A DNA stretch of 64,000 nt from an uncultured Opitutia bacterium (GCA_937136395.1 CAKZOI010000022.1:335277-399276); one strand, 5' to 3'; counted from the first letter of the stretch, positions 28,677 to 38,273 are shown. Notes: generated by a model from the sequence alone, not told the origin. Translations and numbers: made by a program.

Positions 28677-30011
28677 ATGCAATTTGAAACACTACCTGGA
28701 TTCCGCGAATTTTATCCTGAGGCGTGTGCCCGCAGAAATCATATCTTTGCGCAATGGCGTAAAGTGGCGCGGGCATTTAGTTTTTCGGAATATGATGCAC
28801 CTGTATTGGAGCCTCTAGAGCTCTACATCGAGAAGTCTGGCGAGGAAATCGTTGGGCAATTGTTTAACTTTGAAGATCGTGGTGGTCGTGCAGTGGCGAT
28901 GCGCCCTGAAATGACACCGTCACTCGCTCGGCTTGTCGGTGCGAAAGCAAATGGTCTAAAACGCCCGATTAAGTGGTTTAATATTGGCGAACATTACCGC
29001 TATGAGCGCCCACAAAAGGGGCGGTTACGCGCGTTTTACCAGTATAATGTAGATATTTTTGGCGAAGCAGGCCCGGCAGCCGACGCTGAATTGATCGCAC
29101 TCTTGGTGCAGGCTTTAGAAGCCTTTGGTCTAGGGTCGGCTGATTTCAAAGTGCGTCTCAGCGACCGCGACCTTTGGTTGTTGATGCTGGCTGCAGAAGG
29201 TTTAGATGAGGCTTCCAGTGCGGTAGTGCTGGGTATCGTCGATAAACTTGAACGCATGGACCGCGAGAAAGCAGTCGAAAAGCTTCAGCCCGTGTTAGGA
29301 GAGGATGCCTCAGCCTTTCTTGGTCGAATTGAAGAAGTGATTGCGATCCGTGATTTCGACACACTCAGTGTATACATGAAAGGCCTCGCCCTCGAAGGCG
29401 ATATTGCCGATCAGATTGCAACACGTTTGAATGATTGGGAGCTTTTGCTCAATCGCTTGAAAGCCGCTGGTGCGGGCGAGTATGTTCAAATCGATCTAGG
29501 GATTGTCCGTGGTCTGGCCTACTATACAGGATTCGTTTTCGAAGCTTTTGAGGCAAGTGGAGCTGGTCGTGCACTCGCAGGTGGGGGTCGCTACGATGCA
29601 TTAGTCAAAAAACTTGGTGGCCCTGATATGCCTGCCGTTGGATTTGCGATGGGTGATGTGACCCTTGCTGATCTACTCGATTCCAAAGGTTTGACTACGA
29701 ACTATGTGCAGTCGCCCGATTTTATTGTGATCATCGGTGGTGCCGAGGCTCGCGAAGCCGCGATGGGCGATGCTGCGACGATACGAAGCCTAGGTTACAG
29801 CGTCGATTATCCATTGAAAGAGCAGTCATTTGGTAAGCAGTTTAAAGAAGCCAACCAAAAGGGAGCTCGCTTTGCTTTGATCTATGGTAGCGAAGAAATT
29901 GAAAAGGGTGTGTTTAAAGCCCGAGACTTCGCGAGCGGCACTGAAAAAGAATTTCCACGCGAGGCGATTGCAGAGGTGATTCCAGAGTTGATGCTGTCTG
30001 GTTTAGAGTAA
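28677..30011 (+). CDS. hisS: Histidyl-tRNA synthetase
   Basis: A 444-residue class II synthetase that charges tRNA-His. Motif 2 (FNIGEHYRYERPQKGRLRAF) lies near residues 103-122, the histidine motif GLAYYTGFVFEAF near 278, and motif 3 in GGGRYDALV. A C-terminal anticodon-binding domain follows from about 345. The ATG at 28677 is preferred over the TTG two codons upstream, because the AGGGAGG at 28661 is 9 bases from the ATG but only 3 from the TTG. Confidence 0.95.
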   Translation: MQFETLPGFREFYPEACARRNHIFAQWRKVARAFSFSEYDAPVLEPLELYIEKSGEEIVGQLFNFEDRGGRAVAMRPEMTPSLARLVGAKANGLKRPIKWFNIGEHYRYERPQKGRLRAFYQYNVDIFGEAGPAADAELIALLVQALEAFGLGSADFKVRLSDRDLWLLMLAAEGLDEASSAVVLGIVDKLERMDREKAVEKLQPVLGEDASAFLGRIEEVIAIRDFDTLSVYMKGLALEGDIADQIATRLNDWELLLNRLKAAGAGEYVQIDLGIVRGLAYYTGFVFEAFEASGAGRALAGGGRYDALVKKLGGPDMPAVGFAMGDVTLADLLDSKGLTTNYVQSPDFIVIIGGAEAREAAMGDAATIRSLGYSVDYPLKEQSFGKQFKEANQKGARFALIYGSEEIEKGVFKARDFASGTEKEFPREAIAEVIPELMLSGLE

Positions 30012-30681
30012 TTTGCAAAGCAGACAGTTGCGTGAAGATATGGTAGAAGCTGCCTTTCTGTTAAGCTACTTAGCCTCAAAAATTGGAAAATGCCGAACGC
30101 GCAGTCTCTACTATTGGTCAGATCTAGAACGTGCTAAGGAAAGCGACCAATAGAAGGTGACTAAAAATAAATTAGGAAGATTCTAGATGATCATAAAGAA
30201 ACATTCTGGCAACAGGCGGGACATGACAACTCCGAGTATCCCCTTTATGACCTACGGAAGTGAATTGACCGCGTAACAATCAACCCTCTCATTAGATTAT
30301 GCTCACATTAATGGAACTGATGTGCCCTGAGAAAGCTGCACAGATCATTTGGCAGAAGAAGTCCTCAGGTCGTCTAGATCTGTGGAGCAATAATTGGATC
30401 TCATTCGAAGGATTTTGAACACTCACTCCATAGGCACTTGCAGTCACCCAAAGTCGGTTTGCGATGGGTAGAGGGTTCACCTAAGTGGTGGTTGGAGATG
30501 ATTGAGGGCTCTTGCGGCGATTTTATCGACTGGGTGAAAAAGTATATCAGCACTAAGGTTTAGACCCTTATTTCTGTGAGGGGTTGTAGTTAATTGCGCG
30601 TTAAGTAACTGTTAATCAGAGGGAAATGGTCTTTGTTAGCTTTACTGATTGGTGGTTTTTTGTGATAGCTCACCGCCAATT
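30012..30681. other. Long non-coding gap with possible gene debris
   Basis: These 670 bases contain no convincing gene. A reading of about 60 codons ending at TAG 30561-30563 (VGLRWVEGSPKWWLEMIEG, then DFIDWVKKY) has a Trp-rich, protein-like composition but no start or ribosome binding site. It could be the tail of a lost gene. The region is AT-richer than its flanks. Confidence 0.45.
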
Positions 30682-31131
30682 ATGAAACCAAAACGAATAC
30701 TTCTTTGGCTTATCTGTGCGACCTTAGTCTACAATATATACGGCTATACAAAGCAACATACCAGCGGCGATGTTTTGGCCTATAAGCGTTTAGCCAGCGC
30801 TTTGGTGGAAAATGATACCGCTGCTGTACAAAAGATATTGATCGATGAAAAAGATGACATGTTGCTCCTTGCTGGGGCTCAACAAGAACAGAAGGAACTC
30901 ATCGGAGACAGTTCTGTTCTTTTTACGTATTATGTGATCAAGAAGCAGCGTTACAGTCATGATGGGAATACGTCGCACATTTTGGCCGAACAAATCTTTC
31001 GCGTGAATCCGCCCGGCGCAAAAGCTATCATCGGGGAAAACGAAGTGCGCGTTCGTCACAATGTGCAACTGGTCAAGCAAGACAATGCATGGTATGTGAA
31101 GGCGTTTGAAAACCCTACGGCGGTTCAGTAA
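30682..31131 (+). CDS. Small anchored protein of unknown function
   Basis: An unrecognised 149-residue protein. An N-terminal hydrophobic segment (ILLWLICATLVYNIYG, about residues 5-20) is an anchor or uncleaved signal, followed by a soluble alpha/beta domain ending VKQDNAWYVKAFENP, a pattern common in small periplasmic NTF2-like or DUF4878-like domains; this likeness is weak. The ATG at 30682 is chosen over an upstream start at 30649. A bidirectional terminator follows. Confidence 0.6.
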   Translation: MKPKRILLWLICATLVYNIYGYTKQHTSGDVLAYKRLASALVENDTAAVQKILIDEKDDMLLLAGAQQEQKELIGDSSVLFTYYVIKKQRYSHDGNTSHILAEQIFRVNPPGAKAIIGENEVRVRHNVQLVKQDNAWYVKAFENPTAVQ

Positions 31132-31140
31132 TTGAAGCAC

Positions 31141-31174
31141 AAAAAAAGCCCGCATCTTGCGATGCGGGCTTTTG
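31141..31174. terminator. Bidirectional terminator between convergent genes
   Basis: AAAAAAAGCCCGCATC and GATGCGGGCTTTT form a strong stem with a TTGC loop and A/T tracts on both sides. It serves the small anchored protein gene on the plus strand and the uronate operon on the minus strand. Confidence 0.9.
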
Positions 31175-31193
31175 ATTTAAAGAGTGCTTGAGC

Positions 31194-32282
31194 TTATTCA
31201 GCTTTGAAGCTGGCGACATCCCAAAGAGGTTGTCCGCATTCTTCAGCGATTTCATTGAAGGCTTTGATCTCTGCTTCAGTGAAGAGGAGACCGCCGGCTG
31301 TGTCGACGCGTTCGGCCCAGCGGGCTTCGAGCTGTCCGGGAAGGAGGCAGTTTTCGTTGCCGTGTCCGAGGATGTCTTCGATGACTGCTTTGACATTGGC
31401 CGCTTGGTCGCGTCCTTGTGCAAAAGCGCCGCCGTTGATGGCGTCAGGGTGAATGACTTGGAAGTAAAATGCTGGCGTGCGTTTCTCACCCTCAGGGATT
31501 TCGCGGCTGCGAAGTGTTGGCAAGCTGCCGCCGATAAAGCCACCGACGATTTCGTTGATGAGACTGAGCCCGTAACCTTTGTGTGCACCGAATGGAACGA
31601 GGGCGTTCACTTCGTTGGCATCGGTGGTTGGTTTGCCGTCTTTGTCGACTGCTGCATTTGGAGGGAGTGGTGTGCCTTCACGTTGGAATTGTTGCACGCG
31701 GCCCATAGCGATCACGGAAGTTGCCCAGTCGATGACGATGGGGAAGCCAATCGCATCGGTAGTGGGGAAGCCCCAGCTGTGAGGATTGGTGCCGAGTGTT
31801 GGAAATTTACCCATAAACGGCACGACTTCCGCGAGCGCAGCGGTGCAGTTGGTGTAGGCGATGTAGCCGCGCTTTGCGGCTTCCATCACGTAGCCGCCAC
31901 CCCAGAGGTAGTGGAAGGCGTTGTCGACAGAGACTTGGCCGATACCATACTTATCCGCAAGCTCGCAGGCTCGATCCATTGCGTCGTATGCAGTTGCTTG
32001 ACCGAGCTTCTTGTTCGCATTCCAGACTTCGCTGGCTTCGAAGCGGCACGGCACTTTCTCGATTTCGACCGCGGGTGTGCAGCCGCCAGTTGTGCTGCCA
32101 AATAGGTGGTCAAGGTGGAGTGCCTTAATCGCATTGTGTGTGCGAATGCCGTGGTGTGAGGCGAGGTCGGAGAAACGTGCGGCTTGCGCAGCCTCGTCAG
32201 CCGTGTATCCGCGATGTTGATACGCTGCGGCAACGAGGCTGTTGTGTTGCTCTTGTGGGACGATGTAGAATTGTTCGGACAT
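31194..32282 (-). CDS. Ldh2/YlbC-family malate/lactate-type dehydrogenase
   Basis: A 362-residue NAD(P)-dependent dehydrogenase of the type II malate/L-lactate family (AllD, DlgD, YlbC). The HGIRTHNAIKALHLDHLF start, the SVDNAFHYLWGGGYVMEAA segment, GTNPHSWGFP and the AHKGYGLSLINEI segment are typical. Members reduce 2-keto acids or oxidise 2-hydroxy acids such as ureidoglycolate and 2,3-diketo-L-gulonate. It is last in the four-gene uronate operon, so a sugar-acid substrate is likely. The precise substrate is inference. Confidence 0.85.
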   Translation of the reverse strand: MSEQFYIVPQEQHNSLVAAAYQHRGYTADEAAQAARFSDLASHHGIRTHNAIKALHLDHLFGSTTGGCTPAVEIEKVPCRFEASEVWNANKKLGQATAYDAMDRACELADKYGIGQVSVDNAFHYLWGGGYVMEAAKRGYIAYTNCTAALAEVVPFMGKFPTLGTNPHSWGFPTTDAIGFPIVIDWATSVIAMGRVQQFQREGTPLPPNAAVDKDGKPTTDANEVNALVPFGAHKGYGLSLINEIVGGFIGGSLPTLRSREIPEGEKRTPAFYFQVIHPDAINGGAFAQGRDQAANVKAVIEDILGHGNENCLLPGQLEARWAERVDTAGGLLFTEAEIKAFNEIAEECGQPLWDVASFKAE

Positions 32283-32298
32283 ATTTGAAAGGAGGTAG

Positions 32299-32412
32299 GA
32301 GTTGGAAGTTGGAAGTTGGAAGGATCAGTTTCTTGATCGTAATCTTACTCTTAAACTTAATCTCCCCATTTGCCGGGATTAAGAGTAGAATTAGGATTAA
32401 GACTCGGGATTA
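32299..32412. repeat. Low-complexity spacer (GTTGGAA and ATTAAG words)
   Basis: GTTGGAAGTTGGAAGTTGGAA is a short tandem run near 32299-32320 (three units). It is followed by opposed CTTAATC and GATTAAG words (32336-32409) that could fold back. It fills the space between two operon genes. Confidence 0.55.
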
Positions 32413-33387
32413 CATTAAGGCTGCGGGTGGTGGCACGTCGTTAACTTGTGCCAGGGCTTTTTCGCCTTTGAGTAGGTTGACGAGATTTTGTGTCGCCATG
32501 CCTGCTTGACGCTGAACGGATTCGAAGGTGCGTGAGCCGACGTGTGGTGTGATAATGCAGTTCTTCGCTCCGAGTAGAGGGTGATCGGCAGGGGGCGGCT
32601 CTTTGTCGAGCACGTCGGCACCATAGCCACTGAGCTTGCCGCTTTCGAGTGCTGCTGCGATATCGACGGAGTTTGTCAATTCGCCGCGACCGCAGTTGAT
32701 GAGTATAGCGCCGTCTTTCATGTTCCGAATCGAATCGGCGCAAATCATGTCGTGCGTCTCTTTCGTCAAATTGGTGTGTAGTGAGACGATGTCGCTTTCG
32801 CGTAGTAGCTGTGTGACACCGTTCATGCGTGTAATGTTTTGCTCTTTGGCAAAGTCATCTGGCCAATAGAGATCGTAACCGATGCATTTCATACCGAAAG
32901 CGTTGGCGCGAATAGCGACTTCGCGACCGATACGACCGAGGCCAATGATGCCGATGGTTTTGCCCATGATCTCATGGCCTGTCATACGCTTCCAGCCGCC
33001 GGCAGCGGTGGTGTTGGCTTGCTCCATGAGGTTTTTAGTGAGTGCTAGTAAAAGCATGAAGACGTGCTCAGATACCGTGGTATGATTTACACCAGGGCAG
33101 AAGCTGACTGGGAGCTGCTTTTGCGTCGCATAGGCGACATCGATTTTATCGACACCGATACCGTATTTGGCGATGACCTTGAGCTTCGGTAGCGACTTGT
33201 CGATCACCGCTTGAGTGATCTCGTCGTCGCCGCATAAGAAGGCGTCGAAGTCGCCGGCAAGATTGAGCATTTGCGCTTCGGAAAGTGGGCCGCGCTCGCG
33301 AACGATTTCGGCTCCAGTGCTTTCGAGGAGTGCGTGGTGATCGCCAGGGCAATCTTGGTAGGAAGTGGTGGTGAGTAAGATACGCAT
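32410..33387 (-). CDS. D-2-hydroxyacid dehydrogenase (phosphoglycerate dehydrogenase-like)
   Basis: A 325-residue NAD-dependent D-isomer-specific 2-hydroxyacid dehydrogenase. The nucleotide motif GIIGLGRIGREVA is near residue 150, catalytic Arg lies in NCGRGELTN near 234, the Glu is near 263 and the His in ITPHVGSRTFESVQ near 283. SerA-type regulatory domains (ACT) are absent, so a catabolic hydroxyacid or ketoacid role is more likely than serine synthesis. It is third in the uronate operon, between uxaC and the Ldh2-type gene. Confidence 0.85.
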   Translation of the reverse strand: MRILLTTTSYQDCPGDHHALLESTGAEIVRERGPLSEAQMLNLAGDFDAFLCGDDEITQAVIDKSLPKLKVIAKYGIGVDKIDVAYATQKQLPVSFCPGVNHTTVSEHVFMLLLALTKNLMEQANTTAAGGWKRMTGHEIMGKTIGIIGLGRIGREVAIRANAFGMKCIGYDLYWPDDFAKEQNITRMNGVTQLLRESDIVSLHTNLTKETHDMICADSIRNMKDGAILINCGRGELTNSVDIAAALESGKLSGYGADVLDKEPPPADHPLLGAKNCIITPHVGSRTFESVQRQAGMATQNLVNLLKGEKALAQVNDVPPPAALM

Positions 33388-33425
33388 GAGAAAATTAAGA
33401 ATTGGAGGTTGTTTGAATGCTGTGA

Positions 33426-34835
33426 TTAGACTCCAGGGAAGTTGAAGTATTTTTGTGCATTGTTAAAGCAAATGCCTGCGATGAGTTCGTCGAGGAGGTC
33501 TTTGTCGTCAGGAATGAGGCCTGCTTCGACGTCCTGTCCGATCACACCGCAAAGTAGGCGGCGGAAGTATTCGTGGCGCGGGAAGCTGAGGAAGCTGCGT
33601 GAATCGGTCAACATGCCGACAAATTTGCTGAGCAGTCCGACACTTGAGAGCACATCGATTTGTGTGCGCATACCGTCGAGCGTGTCGACGTGCCACCAGC
33701 CGGAGCCGAGCTGCATCTTACCCGCGACGCTGCCATCTTGATAGCTACCCATGAGTGTCGCAAACGGGTAGAGGTAGGCTGGGTTGATGTGGTAGAAGAT
33801 TGTTTTCGGTAAGGCGTCTGCAGATGCCAAGCTGTCGAGGAAGGCGACCGTTTTCCGAGCGACGGGTTCGTCGAGCATGGAGTCGTAACCTGTGTCAGGT
33901 CCGAGTTGTTTGAACATCTTGGTGTTGTTGTTGCGGATTGGGCCGAGGTGAAGCTGCATTGTCCAACCGCGTGCGGTATTCCAGCTGGCGACTGCTTGCA
34001 TCAGGTAGGTCATCCACTGCTCGGCTTCGTCGGTGCTGGGTGCTTCAGAGTTGCGGAGCTTTGTAAAGATGGCCTCTGCTTGGCTGTCGCTGCAGGCAAT
34101 GTATGGGCATGCTTCGAGACCGTGGTCGGTCAAGCGGCAGCCGTGCTGATGAAAGAAGTCGTGCCGAGACTTTAGTGCGCTGAGGAAGTCGGCGGCTGTT
34201 TGGACTACTTGACCGGAGACATTTGCGAGCTGATCGGTCCATGTGTTCCAAGCGTCTAGGTCCGTAGTGATCATTCCTTTGTCAGGACGGAAGGTCGGGA
34301 ACATTTTGGTGGTATGACCATTGGCGTTGAACGCAATGTGGTGCTCTAAGGTATCGATCGGGTCGTCGGTGGTGCCGACGGCGCGGACGTCGAATTGCTT
34401 GCAAATGTTTTGTGTGCTAAAGCTGTCTTCGGCAATTTTCGCGTTGGCTTGCTCCCAAATAGTATCGGCGGTTTGTGGGCTCAGCACGAGGTCGCAATCG
34501 AAGTAGCGCTTGAGCTCAAGGTGGGTCCAATGGTGGAGTGGGTTGCGAACGGTTTGTGGGACAGTGCGCGCCCAGGCATCGAACTTTTCTTTAGGACTGC
34601 TGTCCTTGCCCGTGATCAATGCTTCAGGCTCGCCGGCAGCACGTAAGGCACGCCATTTGTAATGGTCGCCGCCAAGCCACATATCAGCGAGGTTCGAGAA
34701 TCGAGCATTTCCCGCCACCTCAGCAGGGTTCAAGTGACAGTGGTAGTCCATGATCGGCTGTGAAGCCGCGACTTCATGGAAAAGGCGTTGTGCTGTTTTG
34801 TTGGGTAGAAGGAAGTCTTCGTTTAAGTAGGTCAT
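33426..34835 (-). CDS. uxaC: Glucuronate (uronate) isomerase
   Basis: A 469-residue TIM-barrel isomerase that converts D-glucuronate to D-fructuronate (and galacturonate to tagaturonate). PIMDYHCHLNPAEVA near residue 27 gives the metal-binding HxH, and the C-terminal region reads GMLTDSRSFLSFPRHEYFRR. The length is that of UxaC. The ATG at 34835 is used; an upstream start at 34901 would add 22 residues encoded by spacer repeats. It is the second gene of the operon, and the neighbouring SDR can reduce its product. Confidence 0.95.
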   Translation of the reverse strand: MTYLNEDFLLPNKTAQRLFHEVAASQPIMDYHCHLNPAEVAGNARFSNLADMWLGGDHYKWRALRAAGEPEALITGKDSSPKEKFDAWARTVPQTVRNPLHHWTHLELKRYFDCDLVLSPQTADTIWEQANAKIAEDSFSTQNICKQFDVRAVGTTDDPIDTLEHHIAFNANGHTTKMFPTFRPDKGMITTDLDAWNTWTDQLANVSGQVVQTAADFLSALKSRHDFFHQHGCRLTDHGLEACPYIACSDSQAEAIFTKLRNSEAPSTDEAEQWMTYLMQAVASWNTARGWTMQLHLGPIRNNNTKMFKQLGPDTGYDSMLDEPVARKTVAFLDSLASADALPKTIFYHINPAYLYPFATLMGSYQDGSVAGKMQLGSGWWHVDTLDGMRTQIDVLSSVGLLSKFVGMLTDSRSFLSFPRHEYFRRLLCGVIGQDVEAGLIPDDKDLLDELIAGICFNNAQKYFNFPGV

Positions 34836-34929
34836 GAGATAAATGGCTAATGCTAAATAGGTAATGGCTAATGAGTGATCGAAATGGCAGCGGACATTCA
34901 CTTAACCATTATTCAATAGTCATTAGAAA
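34836..34929. repeat. Low-complexity spacer (TAATGGCTAATG words)
   Basis: The spacer between uxaC and the SDR gene repeats ATGGCTAATG-like words on one side and CATTATTCAATAGTCATTAG-like words on the other, so the transcript could fold. It is similar in style to the other word-repeat spacers in this window. Confidence 0.45.
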
Positions 34930-35715
34930 TTAAATGGTCATCGATGCGTAGCCACCGTCGACGACGATTTCGGCGCCGTTCATGAAGCTCCCAGCATCAC
35001 TTGCGAGCAGCAGCGTGGCGCCGACGAGCTCTTGAGCTTCACCGAAACGCTTGGCAGGTGTATGGCCCATGATCGATGCGACACGTTCTGCGTTGAGCAC
35101 TTTCTTGTTTTGCTCGGCAGGGAAAAAGCCTGGCACGATGGTATTGACGCGCACTTTTTGCTCGGCCCATTCGCGAGCCAGGTTTTTGGAGAGATTGTGC
35201 ACCGCTGCCTTGGTCGCAGAGTAGGTGAAGACACGCGAGAGAGGAATAATGCCGCTCATCGAGCCAATGTTGATGATGCTGCCACCTTCGCCGCGTTCAA
35301 CGAGGTATTTGCCAAAGATTTGCGAGGCAAAGAGAACCGCCTTTAAGTTGGTGTTTAAGATGTTGTCGAACTCGTCTTCTTCGATGTCGAAGATCGGGGT
35401 CGGTGAGTTGACGCCTGCGCCGTTGACGAGGATGTCGATTTTGCCGGACTTCGCGATCACCTTGTCGAGTAGCTCCTGAATGGATGCCTTCGAGTTGACG
35501 TCGACTTTTTCAAAATAGGCTTTGCCGCCAGCGGCCTCAATTTTCGCGAGGCGTGCAGCGGCTTTTTCTTCGCTGCGGCCGACAAGCACGGTTTCAGCGC
35601 CCGCTGCGGCAAGGCCTTCAGCCATTGCGCCACAGAGTTCACCAGTGCCGCCGATAACGACAGCTACTTTGTTTTCGAGTCCGAAGAGAGAATTTAGGTA
35701 GGTTGAGGAAGACAT
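34930..35715 (-). CDS. SDR-family oxidoreductase, probable fructuronate reductase
   Basis: A 261-residue short-chain dehydrogenase. The glycine motif [17 protein letters not shown] is near residues 19-35, NGAGVNSP near 98, catalytic Ser in INIGSMSG near 148, and the Tyr/Lys pair in YSATKAA near 165. The GGTGELCGA variant is typical of the SDR D-mannonate oxidoreductases (B. subtilis UxuB type). Next to uxaC it probably reduces D-fructuronate to D-mannonate. ATG 35715 is chosen over two GTG codons just upstream. It is first in the operon. uxuA is not in the window. Confidence 0.85.
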   Translation of the reverse strand: MSSSTYLNSLFGLENKVAVVIGGTGELCGAMAEGLAAAGAETVLVGRSEEKAAARLAKIEAAGGKAYFEKVDVNSKASIQELLDKVIAKSGKIDILVNGAGVNSPTPIFDIEEDEFDNILNTNLKAVLFASQIFGKYLVERGEGGSIINIGSMSGIIPLSRVFTYSATKAAVHNLSKNLAREWAEQKVRVNTIVPGFFPAEQNKKVLNAERVASIMGHTPAKRFGEAQELVGATLLLASDAGSFMNGAEIVVDGGYASMTI

Positions 35716-35790
35716 CACCACATAGTATCAGAAATACTGGCGCGTATAAATGGATTGCTCTCTCATTAATTTGCACTTTTTAATCATTCT
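35716..35790. promoter_or_regulatory. Divergent control region of uronate operon and AraC regulator
   Basis: This 75-base gap separates the leftward SDR-uxaC operon from the rightward AraC gene. It is AT-rich and includes the near-palindrome AGTATCAGAAATACT. Both promoters, and probably the operator of the AraC protein, must lie here. No convincing -35/-10 pair could be fixed by eye. Confidence 0.5.
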
Positions 35791-36621
35791 GTGTCACATT
35801 CATTATCCATATCCAATTCAGACGTTCCCTTTGAGGGCGTGGAGCTTGTCGACCGGCCATGGTTCCCTTACTTATGCACTGAAGTTGATCATTGGCAGTG
35901 GAAAACAGCAGGCGACGGGCACTATAATTTTTGGGTCGCGCTCTCGGGCGATGGGTATTTGACCTGCGATGGGGAGACTTTTCGGATAAAACCCGGAATG
36001 TTTTTCATTTTTTCACCACAGCAGAATATATCGGCTGCCCATTATTCAGGGCCACGTATTACTCGGTTTTCCGCTCACTTTCATCCGTTGAAGTCGGGTG
36101 AACGAGTTGTCGATCTGGGTAAAGACTATCGAATGCTCGGGCAGGAGGCTCAGTCGTTGCCCACTTTGCAGCGTCGGATTGATGCATTGATGCGTATCGC
36201 GATGCGACGTGAAGATGATGCGATTTTGGCAGAACATCTGTATGATCTGATCCGCGAGGTGTGCGGAGGGGTTGATTCGTCGGGCGATGTCATGGTGCAT
36301 CCCCGTGTCGCTGAAGCGATTCGTGTGTTCCGAGAAGATCCATCCTCGGTGCAGTCGATTGATGCCTTGGCGAAACAGCTCGGGGTCTCACGTTCACATT
36401 TTGACCGAGAGTTCACCGGGCAAGTTGGCCAAGCGCCGAAACAGTTTTTGATCAACTGTAAGATTATTGAGGCGCGTCGGTATTTAGAAAGTAGTCAGTT
36501 GCGGGTAGGCGAGATCGCCGAAGCGCTTGGTTACAAAGATATTTATTTCTTTAGTCGCCAATTTAAGCAGAGCTGTGGGATGTCACCTGTGAAGTATCGT
36601 CAGTCGCTGCGCAGAGGCTGA
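35791..36621 (+). CDS. AraC-family transcriptional regulator
   Basis: A 276-residue regulator. An N-terminal cupin-like sensing domain (about 20-150) has [20 protein letters not shown] and [12 protein letters not shown]-terminal pair of helix-turn-helix motifs follows ([20 protein letters not shown] near 191, and [20 protein letters not shown] near 240). The start is GTG. Its divergent position next to the uxaC operon suggests that it senses a uronate or related sugar acid and controls that operon. Confidence 0.9.
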   Translation: MSHSLSISNSDVPFEGVELVDRPWFPYLCTEVDHWQWKTAGDGHYNFWVALSGDGYLTCDGETFRIKPGMFFIFSPQQNISAAHYSGPRITRFSAHFHPLKSGERVVDLGKDYRMLGQEAQSLPTLQRRIDALMRIAMRREDDAILAEHLYDLIREVCGGVDSSGDVMVHPRVAEAIRVFREDPSSVQSIDALAKQLGVSRSHFDREFTGQVGQAPKQFLINCKIIEARRYLESSQLRVGEIAEALGYKDIYFFSRQFKQSCGMSPVKYRQSLRRG

Positions 36622-36655
36622 ATGCGGCTAACTTCAGAAGATGTTTGGTGAAAAG

Positions 36656-36800
36656 CTGGAGGGTTGCGCTCCGTCGCAACCGTGGATAGTTCGAAGCATT
36701 TAGGCGGTTTTGTGGCAATGACGGAGTATTACCCTCCAGGTAGAGTGATGAATGCCATTTCACTAAAGTCAGATTACGATTAAGACGTCGAAAGTGAAAG
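36656..36800 (+). repeat. Dispersed repeat, family B (copy 1)
   Basis: This unit starts GGAGGGTTGCGCTCCGTCGC, includes GTTCGAAGCATTTAGGCG and ends near GATTAAGACGTCGAAAG. The same unit, diverged, is at 45594 in the same orientation and at 57718-57880 inverted. GGAGGGT at the start and ACCCTCC at about 36731 form terminal inverted repeats of an inner element. Confidence 0.7.
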
Positions 36801-36807
36801 ATTCCTA

Positions 36808-37269
36808 CTATTGGGATAGGCAGCCTGGAGTGACCTTCTCGCGGTGATCGAATATGTGTTTCAATTTATTCTTCACATAGAGACAGTGGGCAATCGATCC
36901 GAAGGGGCCGAAAGGCATGACATAGTTCACGCGATCGACAAAACGAATGCCGCCTTCGACTTCGGTGATTTCATGGTAGTGATACCAGACTTTGTAGGGG
37001 CCGATACGCTGTTCATCGACAAAGGAGAGTTGCTCTCGAATGTGTTTTAATTCGGTCAGCCAGGTCTGCTTACCGAGCAATGGGATGCCTACTTTGTATT
37101 CGATAAGGAGCCCGTTATACATCTTTTCGGGCACTTCAGTAATGATTTCGAAAGAAAGGTCATCGGGTGTGATGGTATCGAGATTTTTTGGCGAACTGAT
37201 AAAGTCCCAAGCGGTGGCTAGGTCTGTCTGGATGATCTGTTCGCGGTAGAGTTGATATATTTTTGGCAT
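36808..37269 (-). CDS. SRPBCC (START-like) ligand-binding protein
   Basis: A 153-residue protein of the Bet v 1/START-like fold. The start YREQIIQTDLATAWDFISSP (near residue 7) and the pattern of strands ending VDRVNYVMPFGPFG are typical of the cyclase/dehydrase SRPBCC group. These proteins form a cavity for hydrophobic ligands. Family members frequently occur beside CFA-type methyltransferases, FAD oxidases and DUF1365 genes, which is also the setting here. It is divergent from the desaturase gene, and a role in handling acyl substrates is inference. Confidence 0.8.
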   Translation of the reverse strand: MPKIYQLYREQIIQTDLATAWDFISSPKNLDTITPDDLSFEIITEVPEKMYNGLLIEYKVGIPLLGKQTWLTELKHIREQLSFVDEQRIGPYKVWYHYHEITEVEGGIRFVDRVNYVMPFGPFGSIAHCLYVKNKLKHIFDHREKVTPGCLSQ

Positions 37270-37358
37270 ATCAAATACATCGTAATCGACAGAGGTAACT
37301 TACGGTGTAAATATCTGTAAGGATTTTGCCTCTGTGTCGTTCACTTAAATACACTTCT

Positions 37359-38273
37359 ATGGCTTCAATACGTAATATTTTTCGACACGCCCTTCAAGAT
37401 GAAGATAATCGCCTGCTAATGGCATCTTCGCCAATTTTTATTATGCACATTTTGGCGCTGGGTGCTTTGTTTACAGGTTTCAGTTGGGCTGCGGTGCTTG
37501 CTTTACTGATCACATACGTGGTGCGTGTGTTTGCCTTAACAGCAGGCTTTCATCGGTATTTCTCACATCGATCGTTTAAGACCAGCCGCACCTTTCAGTT
37601 TATTATGGCATGGGTGGGCACGTCCGCAGCTCAACTGGGCCCAATGTGGTGGGCAGCGAATCATCGTCATCATCATCAGCACTCAGATAAGGAAGAGGAT
37701 ATACACTCACCAGTAGTCAAAGATGCTTTTTGGGCACATATCGGTTGGGTGATGTGCCGTGCGTATGGCACGATTCAGCACCATCGGATAAAGGACTTAA
37801 ACAAGTATCCTGAGCTCCGCTTCATCGATCGCTTTCACATCTTACCCGTTTTGTCGTTAATAGGACTACTGTATGTCGTCGGCGCAGGGTTAAATATATA
37901 TTTCCCAAGCCTTGGGACCAGCGGTATGCAGATGGTTATGTGGGGTTTCTTCTTAAGCACAATCCTAGTGTATCATGTGACCTTCTGTGTGAATTCGGTC
38001 ACGCATATCGTTGGTTCAAAGCGTTTTAATAATGATGACGAAAGTCGTAACAGTTGGTGGGTGGCGTTACTTACCTTCGGGGAGGGCTGGCATAATAACC
38101 ATCACCGTTGGCCCCTTTCGGCGCGTCAAGGCATGTATTGGTGGGAGTTCGATTTGAGTTACCTATTGTTGTGCGGCTTGGAGAAAGTCGGACTTGTTTG
38201 GGACATTAAGGTGTATCCGAAAAGTATCTATGAAGAAGCTGCAAATATCACAGTTGATGATAAAGCTGTATGA
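37359..38273 (+). CDS. Membrane fatty-acid desaturase (acyl-CoA delta-9 type)
   Basis: A 304-residue integral membrane di-iron desaturase. The three His boxes are present: HRYFSHRSF near 68, NHRHHHQHSD near 105 and EGWHNNHHRWP near 242. Four or so membrane helices surround them. The architecture matches acyl-CoA or acyl-lipid delta-9 desaturases that create a cis double bond. That bond is the acceptor for CFA-type methyltransferases, one of which lies two genes downstream in the same operon. The ATG at 37359 is preferred to 37326. It overlaps the DUF1295 gene by 4 bases. Confidence 0.93.
   Translation: MASIRNIFRHALQDEDNRLLMASSPIFIMHILALGALFTGFSWAAVLALLITYVVRVFALTAGFHRYFSHRSFKTSRTFQFIMAWVGTSAAQLGPMWWAANHRHHHQHSDKEEDIHSPVVKDAFWAHIGWVMCRAYGTIQHHRIKDLNKYPELRFIDRFHILPVLSLIGLLYVVGAGLNIYFPSLGTSGMQMVMWGFFLSTILVYHVTFCVNSVTHIVGSKRFNNDDESRNSWWVALLTFGEGWHNNHHRWPLSARQGMYWWEFDLSYLLLCGLEKVGLVWDIKVYPKSIYEEAANITVDDKAV

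Noticed and set aside
30380..30563. A Trp-rich reading of about 60 codons after hisS
   Set aside because: No start codon with a ribosome binding site and no recognised domain. It was noted only as possible gene debris.
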